Origin: Flavobacteriaceae bacterium
Lineage (GTDB): Bacteria > Bacteroidota > Bacteroidia > Flavobacteriales > Flavobacteriaceae
Direction: 5' to 3'
Length of the DNA stretch: 46,185 nt
Assembly: GCA_024635765.1 (NCBI GenBank)
Contig: JAGXIE010000109.1
Coordinates: 1 to 46,185 of the forward strand
Each line of letters starts with the position of its first letter. Positions within the stretch are counted from its first letter, which is position 1. Positions 26,121-34,002 of this stretch are shown piece after piece. Position numbers and translations under genes: made by a program. The notes under the pieces are model-generated. The model searched no databases and was not told where the DNA came from. It was given only the letters and a program-made list of their open reading frames with translations.

Positions 26121-26169
26121 AGTATTCAGTATTCAGTATTCAGTATTCAGTATTCGATATTCGATATTC
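26121..26169. repeat. Heptamer array
   Basis: agtattc five times followed by gatattc twice, with no break in register. Confidence 0.92.
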
Positions 26170-26305
26170 GATTTTATACTTTTTATTTTTCACTAACAAC
26201 TAACTTCTCTAGTCTCTATTCTCTGTTTTCGGTGATCAGTTATCATTAATCGTAAATCAATAATCACTAATTATTTTAACTTCTAATATTTAAAATTTAA
26301 CTTCT

Positions 26306-26368
26306 CTAGTCTCACTTCTCACTCCTCACTACTCACTACTCACTACTCACTAATCACTAATCACTAAT
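26306..26368. repeat. Heptamer array downstream of the epimerase gene
   Basis: Nine units: ctagtct, cacttct, cactcct, cactact (x3), cactaat (x3). On the gene strand the units read ATTAGTG, AGTAGTG and so on, beginning about 26 bases after the epimerase stop. Between this array and the one at 26121 lies AT-rich sequence with more decayed units (taatcac, aatcgta). Confidence 0.92.
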
Positions 26369-26391
26369 TAAGAAGAAAACCACTCCCAAGT

Positions 26392-27390
26392 TTATCCCTG
26401 CGCAGGCAGGGATCTCATGAACCATGTCCAAGTCTTACCCAACCCTTCTTTAACAGTCAACTCCGGACAATACCCAAGAAGCCTCTCCGCTTTGGAAATA
26501 TCCGCCAACGAATCCCTCACATCCCCCTGACGTTCGGGACCATGCACAGCAGGAATCGTTTTATGGGCGGCAGCATTCAGATACTCCCACAGGTTATTGA
26601 CACTAATCCGCTCCCCACAGGCTACATTGAACACCTCATTGCGAGCCGCTTCGGAAGCAAAAAAGCCTCTCACATTGGCCTGCACGGCATTAGCCACAAA
26701 AGTAAAGTCGCGCGTTTGTTCCCCATCACCATTGATCTTTGGAGAGGTGTTGTCTTTCAAGGCCTGCATAAACAACGGAATGACCGCCGCATAAGCCCCA
26801 TTCGGACTTTGCTTTGGACCAAAGACGTTAAAATAACGCAAGCCCACGGTATCCGTACCATAGGTTTTCCCGAACACATCGGCATAGAGTTCATTGACAT
26901 ATTTGGTAACGGCGTAAGGTGACAGTGGTTTGCCGATTTGGTCTTCCTCTTTTGGCAAGCTTTTGCTATCCCCATAAGTAGAACTGGAAGCCGCATACAC
27001 CATGCGCTTCACAGACGCATTATCCTTCAATGCAATCATCATATTCAAAAAACCTGTAATATTGACTTCATTAGTAGTCGCAGGATCATTAATCGAACGT
27101 GGCACAGATCCCAAAGCTGCCTGATGGGACACATAATCCATCCCTCCCATGGCCTTTTTACACGTGTCGAGATCTCGGATGTCGCCTTCCATCAATTCAA
27201 AAGCAGGGTCGCTTTCAAACTCCTTTACATTCTCACGGTACCCATTGGAGAAGTCGTCCAACACCCGAACTTTCTTTGCCCTGTGTCTAAGGAGGTATTC
27301 AACGAGGTTAGAACCAATGAATCCAGCACCACCCGTAACGAGGAAGCTGTAATTTGATAAGTCTTGAGAGTGATATGCCTTTTGGTACAT
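26392..27390 (-). CDS. tviC: UDP-N-acetylhexosamine (uronate) 4-epimerase, TviC/WbpP-like
   Basis: 332 residues of the extended SDR family. NAD-binding GGAGFIG (20-26), DDFSNG, the catalytic serine in AASSSTYGD and YAVTK (Y159, K163) are intact. GSVPRSINDPATTNEVN is typical of the WbpP/TviC/WbgU group acting on UDP-GlcNAc or UDP-GlcNAcA. With the 6-dehydrogenase upstream, the pair predicts UDP-GlcNAc to UDP-GlcNAcA to UDP-GalNAcA. The final residues (RSLPAQG) and stop are encoded by a short palindrome at 26394-26413, so the native C-terminus has been replaced by repeat sequence. Confidence 0.88.
   Translation of the reverse strand: MYQKAYHSQDLSNYSFLVTGGAGFIGSNLVEYLLRHRAKKVRVLDDFSNGYRENVKEFESDPAFELMEGDIRDLDTCKKAMGGMDYVSHQAALGSVPRSINDPATTNEVNITGFLNMMIALKDNASVKRMVYAASSSTYGDSKSLPKEEDQIGKPLSPYAVTKYVNELYADVFGKTYGTDTVGLRYFNVFGPKQSPNGAYAAVIPLFMQALKDNTSPKINGDGEQTRDFTFVANAVQANVRGFFASEAARNEVFNVACGERISVNNLWEYLNAAAHKTIPAVHGPERQGDVRDSLADISKAERLLGYCPELTVKEGLGKTWTWFMRSLPAQG
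26394..26413. repeat. Palindrome forming the 3' end of the epimerase gene
   Basis: ATCCCTGC / GCAGGGAT arms around GCAG. Related palindromes built on cctgcctgc occur at 37047-37068. The stop codon begins at its outer base. Confidence 0.8.
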
Positions 27391-27424
27391 GAAGTTATTT
27401 TTTACTGTTATTTTTTTCTTATTC

Positions 27425-27527
27425 TGTCATTGCGAGGGAGGCACGACCGCGGCAATCTGCTGATCCAATTCCAGACTTATAATCTTCGATCAAAGGAAAA
27501 GATTGCCGCGCTCCACTCGCAATGACG
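27425..27527. repeat. Long inverted repeat of the GTCATTGCGAG family
   Basis: The left arm starts tgtcattgcgagg and ends gcggcaatc (27458). The right arm runs gattgccgcg to ctcgcaatgacg (27501-27527). The arms pair imperfectly over ~30 bases with a 42-base loop. A single decayed arm is seen near 33714-33742. It lies in the 310-base gap between epimerase and dehydrogenase. Confidence 0.85.
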
Positions 27528-27616
27528 TTTCGATTGGTCTTTTGGTTTTTTCCTAAACTCTTAAATATTTTCCCAAATCGTAAATCAAAAATCCTTAACC
27601 CCACTTCGATATTCAG

Positions 27617-27634
27617 TCCCGATAGCTATCGGGA
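27617..27634. repeat. Perfect 18-base palindrome, copy 2
   Basis: TCCCGATAGCTATCGGGA, identical to 17754-17771. Here it interrupts heptamer sequence (gatattcag on the left, attcagtattc on the right), as if inserted into the array. Confidence 0.8.
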
Positions 27635-27643
27635 TCATCATTC

Positions 27644-27703
27644 AGTATTCGATATTCGCAAATCGTATATCGCAAATCGTATATCGTAAATCAAAAATTC
27701 CTA
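27644..27703. repeat. Heptamer array reaching the dehydrogenase stop codon
   Basis: agtattc, gatattc, gcaaatc, gtatatc, gcaaatc, gtatatc, gtaaatc, aaaaatt, followed by the stop. Two unit types alternate. On the gene strand it reads TAGGAAT, TTTTGAT, TTACGAT, ATACGAT, in phase with the TAG stop, although the first two units are weak. Confidence 0.75.
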
Positions 27704-28993
27704 CAACCTCGCATCCACACGATCCCTCGGCAACAACGACTTCACATCAAAAATAACACCTATATCAGACTTCAAAGCAGTCAAATCAAGTTCTAAAAAT
27801 TGATTATGAGAGACGGCCAACACAATGCCATCATAACTGCCTTTTAACTCGTCCGTTGCGCATAATAAATCTAAATTATATTCATGTTTGACTTCTTCCG
27901 CCGAAGCCCAAGGATCATAAACATCCACATCCACATCATAGGTTTGAAACTCTTTAATGATATCAATGACCCTAGAGTTTCGGATGTCCGGACAATTTTC
28001 CTTAAACGTAATCCCAAGAACCAAGGCTTTTGCACCTTTGATGCGTGCGCCTTTTTTGATCATCATTTTAACAGTCTCTTGAGCCACATAACTCCCCATG
28101 CTGTCATTCATCTTACGTCCTGCCAATATAATTTCAGGATTGTAACCTGTTTCAATCGCTTTTTGTGCCAAATAATAAGGATCCACCCCAATGCAATGGC
28201 CACCAACCAATCCCGGAGAGAAATTAATGAAATTCCATTTGGTTCCTGCAGCTTCTAAAACGGCCTTGGTATCGATATCCAACAATCTGAAAATCTTTGA
28301 CAATTCGTTGACAAACGCAATATTAATGTCGCGTTGCGAATTCTCAATCACTTTCGCCGCTTCTGCAACCTTAATGGAAGGCGCTTTATGCGTCCCTGCG
28401 GTGATGATGGATTTATAGAGTTGATCTACTTCTTCAGCAATCTCGGGTGTAGAACCAGAAGTGACTTTGAGTATTTTAGTCACCGTATGGTTTTTATCCC
28501 CCGGATTGATACGCTCTGGCGAATAGCCTGCAAAGAAGTCCGAATTGAATTGGAGTCCAGACATCTCCTCAAGGATTGGCACACAAATATCTTCAGTGGC
28601 CCCAGGGAAAACAGTCGATTCATAAATAACGATATCGCCTTTAACCAACACCTTTCCAACCGTTTGACTGGATTTTATCAAGGGTGTAAAATCTGGCTTG
28701 TTGAGTTCATCGGTCGGCGTTGGTACCGTAATAATATAGATGGTCGAATCCTGAATGTCTTTGACATCACTGGAAATCAACAGTCCCTTATCGGATGCAT
28801 GTGAGGATACCAACACCGCTTTTAAAGCCTCATTTTCCACTTCCAATGTTCTGTCTTTGCCTTCTTTCAACTCATCAATACGTCGTTGATGGATATCAAA
28901 GCCTACTACCAAATAGTGCTTGGCAAATTCTACGGCGAGTGGTAAACCTACATAACCCAATCCTACAACGGTAATCTTTTTTTTGGTATTCAT
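27701..28993 (-). CDS. tviB: UDP-N-acetyl-D-glucosamine 6-dehydrogenase (TviB/WbpO-like)
   Basis: 430 residues. NAD-binding VVGLGYVGLP (9-18), YESTVFPGATED, FAGYSPERINPGD, EAAKVIENSQRDINIA and the catalytic cysteine C267 in GLVGGHCIGVDPYYL, then the C-terminal domain with LGITFKENCPDIRNS. FAGYSPERINPG and the VIENSQRDINIA form place it with UDP-GlcNAc/UDP-GalNAc dehydrogenases rather than UDP-glucose dehydrogenase. Two NAD-dependent oxidations turn the C6 alcohol into a carboxylate, making UDP-GlcNAcA. It acts with the epimerase 310 bases downstream. The gap upstream (28994-29381) is dominated by repeats. Confidence 0.92.
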   Translation of the reverse strand: MNTKKKITVVGLGYVGLPLAVEFAKHYLVVGFDIHQRRIDELKEGKDRTLEVENEALKAVLVSSHASDKGLLISSDVKDIQDSTIYIITVPTPTDELNKPDFTPLIKSSQTVGKVLVKGDIVIYESTVFPGATEDICVPILEEMSGLQFNSDFFAGYSPERINPGDKNHTVTKILKVTSGSTPEIAEEVDQLYKSIITAGTHKAPSIKVAEAAKVIENSQRDINIAFVNELSKIFRLLDIDTKAVLEAAGTKWNFINFSPGLVGGHCIGVDPYYLAQKAIETGYNPEIILAGRKMNDSMGSYVAQETVKMMIKKGARIKGAKALVLGITFKENCPDIRNSRVIDIIKEFQTYDVDVDVYDPWASAEEVKHEYNLDLLCATDELKGSYDGIVLAVSHNQFLELDLTALKSDIGVIFDVKSLLPRDRVDARL

Positions 28994-29202
28994 GTTCTCT
29001 GTGATCCTATAATTATTAATTCATATATAAAAAAAATTGATCATTAGGAGCTTTAATGTCCTTGACCAAATACTTTTTTGTTTTAAATCTTTTAAATCGT
29101 CCAGCAATTCATAAAAAAAAGCTAGGCAATTTAAGAATGAACGAACGTAGCGCCGTTAGCCTTTAGCAACCAACCTCAAACCTCATCCCTCGAACCCCAA
29201 CC

Positions 29203-29265
29203 CACTAATCACTAATCACTAACCACTCACGTCTCACTTCTCACTTCTCACTTCTCACCACTGTC
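29203..29265. repeat. Heptamer array
   Basis: cactaat (x2), cactaac, cactcac, gtctcac, ttctcac (x3), cactgtc: nine units in register, running into a REP half unit (cattgagcctgtcgaaatg) at 29267-29285. To its left (28994-29200) I see only AT-rich and A/C-rich non-coding sequence. Confidence 0.88.
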
Positions 29266-29285
29266 ACATTGAGCCTGTCGAAATG

Positions 29286-29384
29286 CACCACTCACCACTA
29301 ACCTCTAACCTCTAACCTCTAACCTCTAACAACTAACAACTAACAACTAACCTCTAACAACTAACAACTAACAACTAACCTCTA
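29286..29384. repeat. Heptamer array whose every unit repeats the stop triplet
   Basis: Fourteen units in perfect register. On the gene strand, starting at the stop codon of the phosphoglycosyl transferase, it reads TAGAGGT, TAGTTGT (x3), TAGAGGT, TAGTTGT (x3), TAGAGGT (x4), TAGTGGT, GAGTGGT. Thirteen TAG triplets stand exactly seven bases apart, and the first is the functional stop. Confidence 0.93.
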
Positions 29385-29966
29385 AAAAACCGATTTCAAA
29401 ATCAGCCTCAAATCTAAAGAAAAACTCCAAGTCTGCACATACTTTTTGTTGATTTCGACCTTATCGGGCCAAATAATCGTTCTATTGTAGGTTTCGGGGT
29501 CGTCTTGTGCTGCCAATATAAGTTCTTCATCCTTATATTTTAAAGTAGCGGGCCCGGTAATCCCTGGTTTCACGTTTAAAATGATGCGGTCCTCTCCTTC
29601 TAAACAATCGGCAAAACCGACAACATCAGGCCGCGGTCCCACAAAACTCATCTGTCCAAGGATGACATTAAACAATTGCGGCAATTCATCGAGCTTGCTG
29701 CGCCTTAAAAACGAACCAAAAGCAGTGGCACTGTGTTCTAATGCACCCAAATGATGGGGCTCATTCTTAAGGGTCCGTATTTTATAGATCTTAAACAATC
29801 GACCATACTGACCAACACGAATTTGGGAAAACAATCCCCACTGCCGGGTGTCAATAGTCGCAATGAGGATCAACAAAATTATCGGAAGCATCAAAAATGG
29901 CAATAACAGCAGCCCTAAAAACAAATCAAAAAAACGTTTTATAAAAGATTGGGATTTGGTTATCAA
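29382..29966 (-). CDS. Initiating phosphoglycosyl transferase (PglC/WcaJ-catalytic-domain type)
   Basis: 194 residues, the size of the single-domain monotopic enzymes. KRFFDLFLGLLLLPFLMLPIILLILI is the re-entrant membrane helix, then SQIRVGQYGRLFKIYKIRT. LRRSKLDELPQLFNVILGQMSFVGPRPD carries the catalytic Asp-Glu pair and the phosphate-binding region, and VKPGITGPA closes the core. It transfers a sugar phosphate from a UDP sugar to undecaprenyl phosphate and starts glycan assembly. The stop codon TAG is the first triplet of a heptamer array. Confidence 0.92.
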   Translation of the reverse strand: MITKSQSFIKRFFDLFLGLLLLPFLMLPIILLILIATIDTRQWGLFSQIRVGQYGRLFKIYKIRTLKNEPHHLGALEHSATAFGSFLRRSKLDELPQLFNVILGQMSFVGPRPDVVGFADCLEGEDRIILNVKPGITGPATLKYKDEELILAAQDDPETYNRTIIWPDKVEINKKYVQTWSFSLDLRLILKSVF

Positions 29967-30015
29967 AAGATGAATATAAAATTAATAATGTACTACGATT
30001 AGCAAATGCACCACT

Positions 30016-30092
30016 AACCACTAACCACTAACCACTAACCACTCACTTCTCACTTTTCACTTTTCACTTTTCACTTTTCACCACTCACTAAC
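30016..30092. repeat. Heptamer array starting at the wzc stop codon
   Basis: aaccact (x4), cacttct, cactttt (x4), caccact, cactaac: eleven units in register. Read on the gene strand from the stop: TAGTGAG, TGGTGAA, AAGTGAA (x3), AAGTGAG (x2), TGGTTAG and so on. Confidence 0.92.
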
Positions 30093-32571
30093 TCCTCAAC
30101 ACCCTCTTAAGCCGTTTCCACAACGATCGTTTCCCATTCCCTTCATGATAGGCATTGCCATAGGTCCCATAGCCGTACCCATAGCCGTAGCCATAACCAT
30201 AGCCATAGCCATAGTTGTGATTCGTTTTATGTTTGTAAAAGTTAAGTACAATACTAATATTCTTCACCTCACCTGCACGGTACTTGGCATTGATCAGCGA
30301 CAACATCCCTTTTTTGGTATAGTCCAGTCGAACCATGAAAATGGTAGCATCTGCAAACTGTGTAAGTTCCAAGGCATCGGTGACCAGACCCAGGGGAGGC
30401 GTATCTAGGATGATCATGTCATAGCTGTCTCGCAACTGATCAATAAGCAAAGTCAACTGGTCCGACATTAATAATTCGGATGGATTCGGAGGTACAGGCC
30501 CGGAGGTAATGACATCGAGATTATCGATAAAGGTAGGTATGAGAACGTCCTCAAAAGTGCTTTCGCCAATCAGGTAATTGACCATACCCTTATCATTGGT
30601 GATTTGAAAGTCATCAAAGATTTTAGGCTTTCTCAAATCCATTCCCAATAAAATGGTCTTTTTACCAGATAAGGCATACACCGTTGCAATATTAATGGAG
30701 GCAAAGGTCTTGCCTTCGCCACTCACCGAAGAGGTCACGAGCAGGGTTTTCCCTTGATGTTCTTTGCCTTGTTTTTTGTAGATAAACTGCAAACTGGATC
30801 GAATGGCACGGAAGGACTCCGCCACTGCCGATTTAGGCTTTTCATACACCACCAGATTATTCTTGTAATTATATTTTCCAATCAAGCCGAGAATAGGGAT
30901 ATTGGACAAGCGTTCAATCTCATCGGAACCATGAATGGTATTGTCTAAAAGGAAAATAACAAATATGAGGAACAACGGACTAAAAAACCCCACCATCAAG
31001 CCCATCATATAATTAAGACTCTTATTTGGTCCAATACGGCCGCCACCAATATCTTTGGCCTCATCAATCGTCGTAATATCAGACACGTTCGCGGCCTTGA
31101 CAATCGCAGCTTCACCCCTTTTGGTTAAATAAATATTATAAGCCTCTTGACTGATATCCATTTTACGCTGGATTTTCAGGAACTGCTGCTGATCTTCTGG
31201 CAAACCACTTAACTGGGACTCCAAACGTGCAATACTGGTATTGATGCTATTTAAATTGCTGCTAATGGTTCCGATGGTGGTACTGATGGTTTCCAAAAGG
31301 ACATTCTTCTCTGCATCAATTTGACGGTCGATATCTTTAAAGATGATATTACCCTCCTTCACGGTGTATTCTTTAGACTGTCGCTCAATCGCCAATGCAG
31401 TAATTTTGCTGACACTGGTTAAAATATTACTTTCCGTAATGCCTACCGAGGTGGGCGCAGCGATCTTCGTATAATCGGTTTTGGTCCGTAAATAGGTTTC
31501 CAAGGAATTTAAATAGTTGAGTTTTGTTTGCTCTTCTTGCTTTGCCAAATCAAAGGTCTTTAACTTCTCTGAAACAAGGGCCATTTCAGCACTGACATCA
31601 AAGAGCTTGTTCTCCTTACGGAATTGGCTCATCTCTTCGGTCACATCCTTTAAATTGGCATTGACGGCATTCAAACTGCTATCAATAAACTTGATGGTGT
31701 TGGTGGCATACAAATTTTTGCGCTGCAACTCCGTTCTGCTTAAAATGGCGGCAGTGGCATTCAAGTAATCGACTATTTTGTCCTTGTTACTTCCTGCAAG
31801 ACTTAATTCCAAAACAGACGAAGAGCTGCCATTAAAAGGCGCAATACTAACCCCGTTTTTATATTGATTGACCACCGAATCAAAGTTCAGAAACTGCACA
31901 TAAAATTGACCCCCTACAGGAATCTGCATGGGATCCCTTTGGGTAATGGTCCCATTAAAAAAAGGAAGACTGATGGTTTGACCCAAATTAAATGTTTGGG
32001 CAAAGTTTTGAATGGGAGCCTCAACACGGTATTTTTCTCTATCCGCATAGCGCTGCACGATAAAATTGTCAGAGGCGATGTTTGCACTGATTTCAAATTG
32101 GGTAGCACTGATAAAACGAACCCCAATCTGATGTCCCAATACCTGCCCCCTGGTCTTATCTAGGGTAATTACGAATGGTGCTTTTGTATAAATATCCTCC
32201 ATCCGATATTTTCCTTCCCTTAAATATTCCATGTAATACTGTAGGGAATCCACCACCAACTCGTTATGGGTTCGTGTTTTCACACTGGTCATGACCTTCC
32301 CCACTTTCCCAGATACACCGCCCCAATTAAAAGAAATACTGGTATTGGCAGTAAAGAATGGGTTTTGATCACTTTCAATAGAAATAAGGGAACTCAATTT
32401 ATAGATATTCTGCTTTCGGACGTTGATGAGGTAAGCGACGATCAAAGCCAAGCCCACACAGACCAATACAAATTTCCACCAGTTTAAGATTTTGAACAGA
32501 TAGCCCCTAAAATCAAAGGTCGTCCCTTTTGGTTCGTTGTGATCTTGGTCCTGATATTCTAATTCTGACAT
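30088..32571 (-). CDS. wzc: Wzc-like polysaccharide co-polymerase and BY-kinase
   Basis: 827 residues. An N-terminal Wzz domain has a first membrane helix at ~33-49; a long periplasmic coiled-coil region follows, then a second helix near 525-545 (MMGLMVGFFSPLFLIFVIFLL). The cytoplasmic bacterial tyrosine kinase has Walker A SSVSGEGKT (614-622), Walker A' ILLGMDLRKP (640-649) and Walker B MIILDTPP (719-726). The C-terminus carries the autophosphorylated tyrosine cluster in extreme form: eight consecutive Tyr-Gly pairs (787-802) followed by TYGNAY. It controls chain length and export with Wza, 17 bases upstream. A heptamer array begins at its stop. Confidence 0.94.
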   Translation of the reverse strand: MSELEYQDQDHNEPKGTTFDFRGYLFKILNWWKFVLVCVGLALIVAYLINVRKQNIYKLSSLISIESDQNPFFTANTSISFNWGGVSGKVGKVMTSVKTRTHNELVVDSLQYYMEYLREGKYRMEDIYTKAPFVITLDKTRGQVLGHQIGVRFISATQFEISANIASDNFIVQRYADREKYRVEAPIQNFAQTFNLGQTISLPFFNGTITQRDPMQIPVGGQFYVQFLNFDSVVNQYKNGVSIAPFNGSSSSVLELSLAGSNKDKIVDYLNATAAILSRTELQRKNLYATNTIKFIDSSLNAVNANLKDVTEEMSQFRKENKLFDVSAEMALVSEKLKTFDLAKQEEQTKLNYLNSLETYLRTKTDYTKIAAPTSVGITESNILTSVSKITALAIERQSKEYTVKEGNIIFKDIDRQIDAEKNVLLETISTTIGTISSNLNSINTSIARLESQLSGLPEDQQQFLKIQRKMDISQEAYNIYLTKRGEAAIVKAANVSDITTIDEAKDIGGGRIGPNKSLNYMMGLMVGFFSPLFLIFVIFLLDNTIHGSDEIERLSNIPILGLIGKYNYKNNLVVYEKPKSAVAESFRAIRSSLQFIYKKQGKEHQGKTLLVTSSVSGEGKTFASINIATVYALSGKKTILLGMDLRKPKIFDDFQITNDKGMVNYLIGESTFEDVLIPTFIDNLDVITSGPVPPNPSELLMSDQLTLLIDQLRDSYDMIILDTPPLGLVTDALELTQFADATIFMVRLDYTKKGMLSLINAKYRAGEVKNISIVLNFYKHKTNHNYGYGYGYGYGYGYGYGTYGNAYHEGNGKRSLWKRLKRVLRS

Positions 32572-32588
32572 ATAATGGAATTTCTATA

Positions 32589-33380
32589 TTAAAGACGAGT
32601 TAAGACTAATAGGGTAGAAACCAATGAAATGACTCCAACGATGGCAGTTAAGGTTTCTCTTCCTGTCGTACCCGTACCCCAAGATTTTTGTTTTAAGGGT
32701 TTCACATAAATCATATCGTTAGGTTGTATGTAATAATAAGGGGACTGCATCACATTGACATCGGTTAAATCCACATGATGGATTTGCTGTCCTTGCGGAT
32801 ATTGCCGAATGATCAAGACATCCTTCCGGTCGCCTGTCACTTCAATATCGCCTACATTTGCAATGGCTTCATATATATTCACACGGTCCTGAAAGAGCAC
32901 TTGGCTACCCGTCGAACCCACTTCGCCCATAGCGGTATAGCGCAACCCCGACAATTTAACGGTGACAAATAAATTGGCCGTTTCCTTAAATTGCTCCTCT
33001 AATAATTTCGCTTTGATCAATTCCTCTAACTCTTGTGTGGTAAAACCCAATACATTGATGTTACCAAGTTCTGGGATGCGTATATTACCATGGGTATCCA
33101 CCGTAAAGCCATCAAAATAAGCCCTTTCGGATGCACTGGCATTCAGATTCCCTTCTCCAATTGGATTAAAAATAGTCACATTTTCTTGATCCAAGACCTT
33201 AATACGTACATTCAAAATATCATTGATTTGAATGCGATAGGGTTTCTGCTGCTCTACCATCACCTGTAACGAATCAGTAGCTTGGGTTTTATTCTGTAAA
33301 TAAACAATGTCTTTATGCGGAATACAAGAGGTCAATACAGTGGTGACTATCAAACCTATAACCAATAAAATTCTATTCAT
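32589..33380 (-). CDS. wza: Wza-like outer-membrane polysaccharide export lipoprotein
   Basis: 263 residues from ATG 33380, 17 codons inside the longest frame. This start gives MNRILLVIGLIVTTVLTSC, a lipoprotein signal with lipobox LTSC, and matches the promoter at 33403-33432. The Poly_export domain follows (KPYRIQINDILNVRIKVLDQ), then SLBB-like segments (GEVGSTGSQVLF, DRVNIYEAIANVGDIEVTGD). The C-terminus is a hydrophobic helix (LTAIVGVISLVSTLLVLTRL), common in Bacteroidota members. First gene of the operon wza, wzc, phosphoglycosyl transferase, tviB, tviC. Confidence 0.92.
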   Translation of the reverse strand: MNRILLVIGLIVTTVLTSCIPHKDIVYLQNKTQATDSLQVMVEQQKPYRIQINDILNVRIKVLDQENVTIFNPIGEGNLNASASERAYFDGFTVDTHGNIRIPELGNINVLGFTTQELEELIKAKLLEEQFKETANLFVTVKLSGLRYTAMGEVGSTGSQVLFQDRVNIYEAIANVGDIEVTGDRKDVLIIRQYPQGQQIHHVDLTDVNVMQSPYYYIQPNDMIYVKPLKQKSWGTGTTGRETLTAIVGVISLVSTLLVLTRL

Positions 33381-33402
33381 TTTGAGGATTCTTGTGCTTT
33401 CA

Positions 33403-33432
33403 CAAATATAACGCATCACTAGGAATATCAAA
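33403..33432 (-). promoter_or_regulatory. Bacteroidota-type promoter of the wza operon
   Basis: On the minus strand TTTG, 18 bases, TATATTTG, a full match to the -33 and -7 elements. It ends 22 bases before the wza ATG. Confidence 0.75.
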
Positions 33433-33518
33433 ATTAATATGCTTTTTTTTTGAAAGAGGAGATATTAGACGATAGTGGTTAGTAGTTAGAGGTTAGAAAT
33501 CTAAAAAAAGAAATCATT

Positions 33519-33601
33519 GTCAGTCTGAGCCTGTCGAAGACCATTGCGAAATCATACTTAAATGGAACATCGCGATAGCACTTCGACAAGTTCAGTGTGA
33601 C
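33519..33601. repeat. REP-like pair
   Basis: Form B (gtcagtctgagcctgtcgaag) at 33519-33542 and form A (cacttcgacaagttcagtg) at 33579-33601, the latter preceded by cgcgatag. The order B-A is the reverse of that near 20491. A four-unit heptamer run (agtggtt, agtagtt, agaggtt, agaaatc) lies just left at 33474-33501. Confidence 0.88.
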
Positions 33602-33770
33602 AAAATAACAACTGAATCAGAAAAATTTGCCATGAACTTCCCTCATTGGAGTTGACCATTAATTATTCAACATAAACTCATAAACTCAAAAATCGTTAAT
33701 CACTAATTAAAAGATTGCCGCGTCCTGCGTCCTCGCAATGAAGGCTAAAATCGAGCATCCACAACCCACA

Positions 33771-33973
33771 AACCGACAACCGACAACCAACAACCAACAA
33801 CCAACAACCAACAACCATCAACCATCAACCAACAACCAACAACCAACAACCGACAACCGACAACCGACAACTGAAAACTGAACACTGAAAACTGAAAACT
33901 GAAAACTGAAAACTAAAAACTGTAAACTGTAAACTGTAAACTGTAAACCGTAAACCGTAAACTGTAAACTAAA
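33771..33973. repeat. Twenty-nine-unit heptamer array
   Basis: 203 bases, 29 units, with no register break. The order is aaccgac (x2), aaccaac (x4), aaccatc (x2), aaccaac (x3), aaccgac (x3), aactgaa (x2), cactgaa, aactgaa (x3), aactaaa, aactgta (x4), aaccgta (x2), aactgta, aactaaa. All but one begin with aac, and neighbouring blocks differ by one to three bases. It ends 29 bases before the GTG start of the ABC-F gene. Confidence 0.95.
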
Positions 33974-34002
33974 AATTCCCGTTCTTTGCAAAAAATAATT
34001 CT

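Noticed and set aside
33381..33431. 17-residue extension of the Wza protein
   Set aside because: It would cover the promoter and bury the lipoprotein signal.
33771..33973. CRISPR array
   Set aside because: The repeats are 7 bases with no spacers of uniform length and no cas gene is present.
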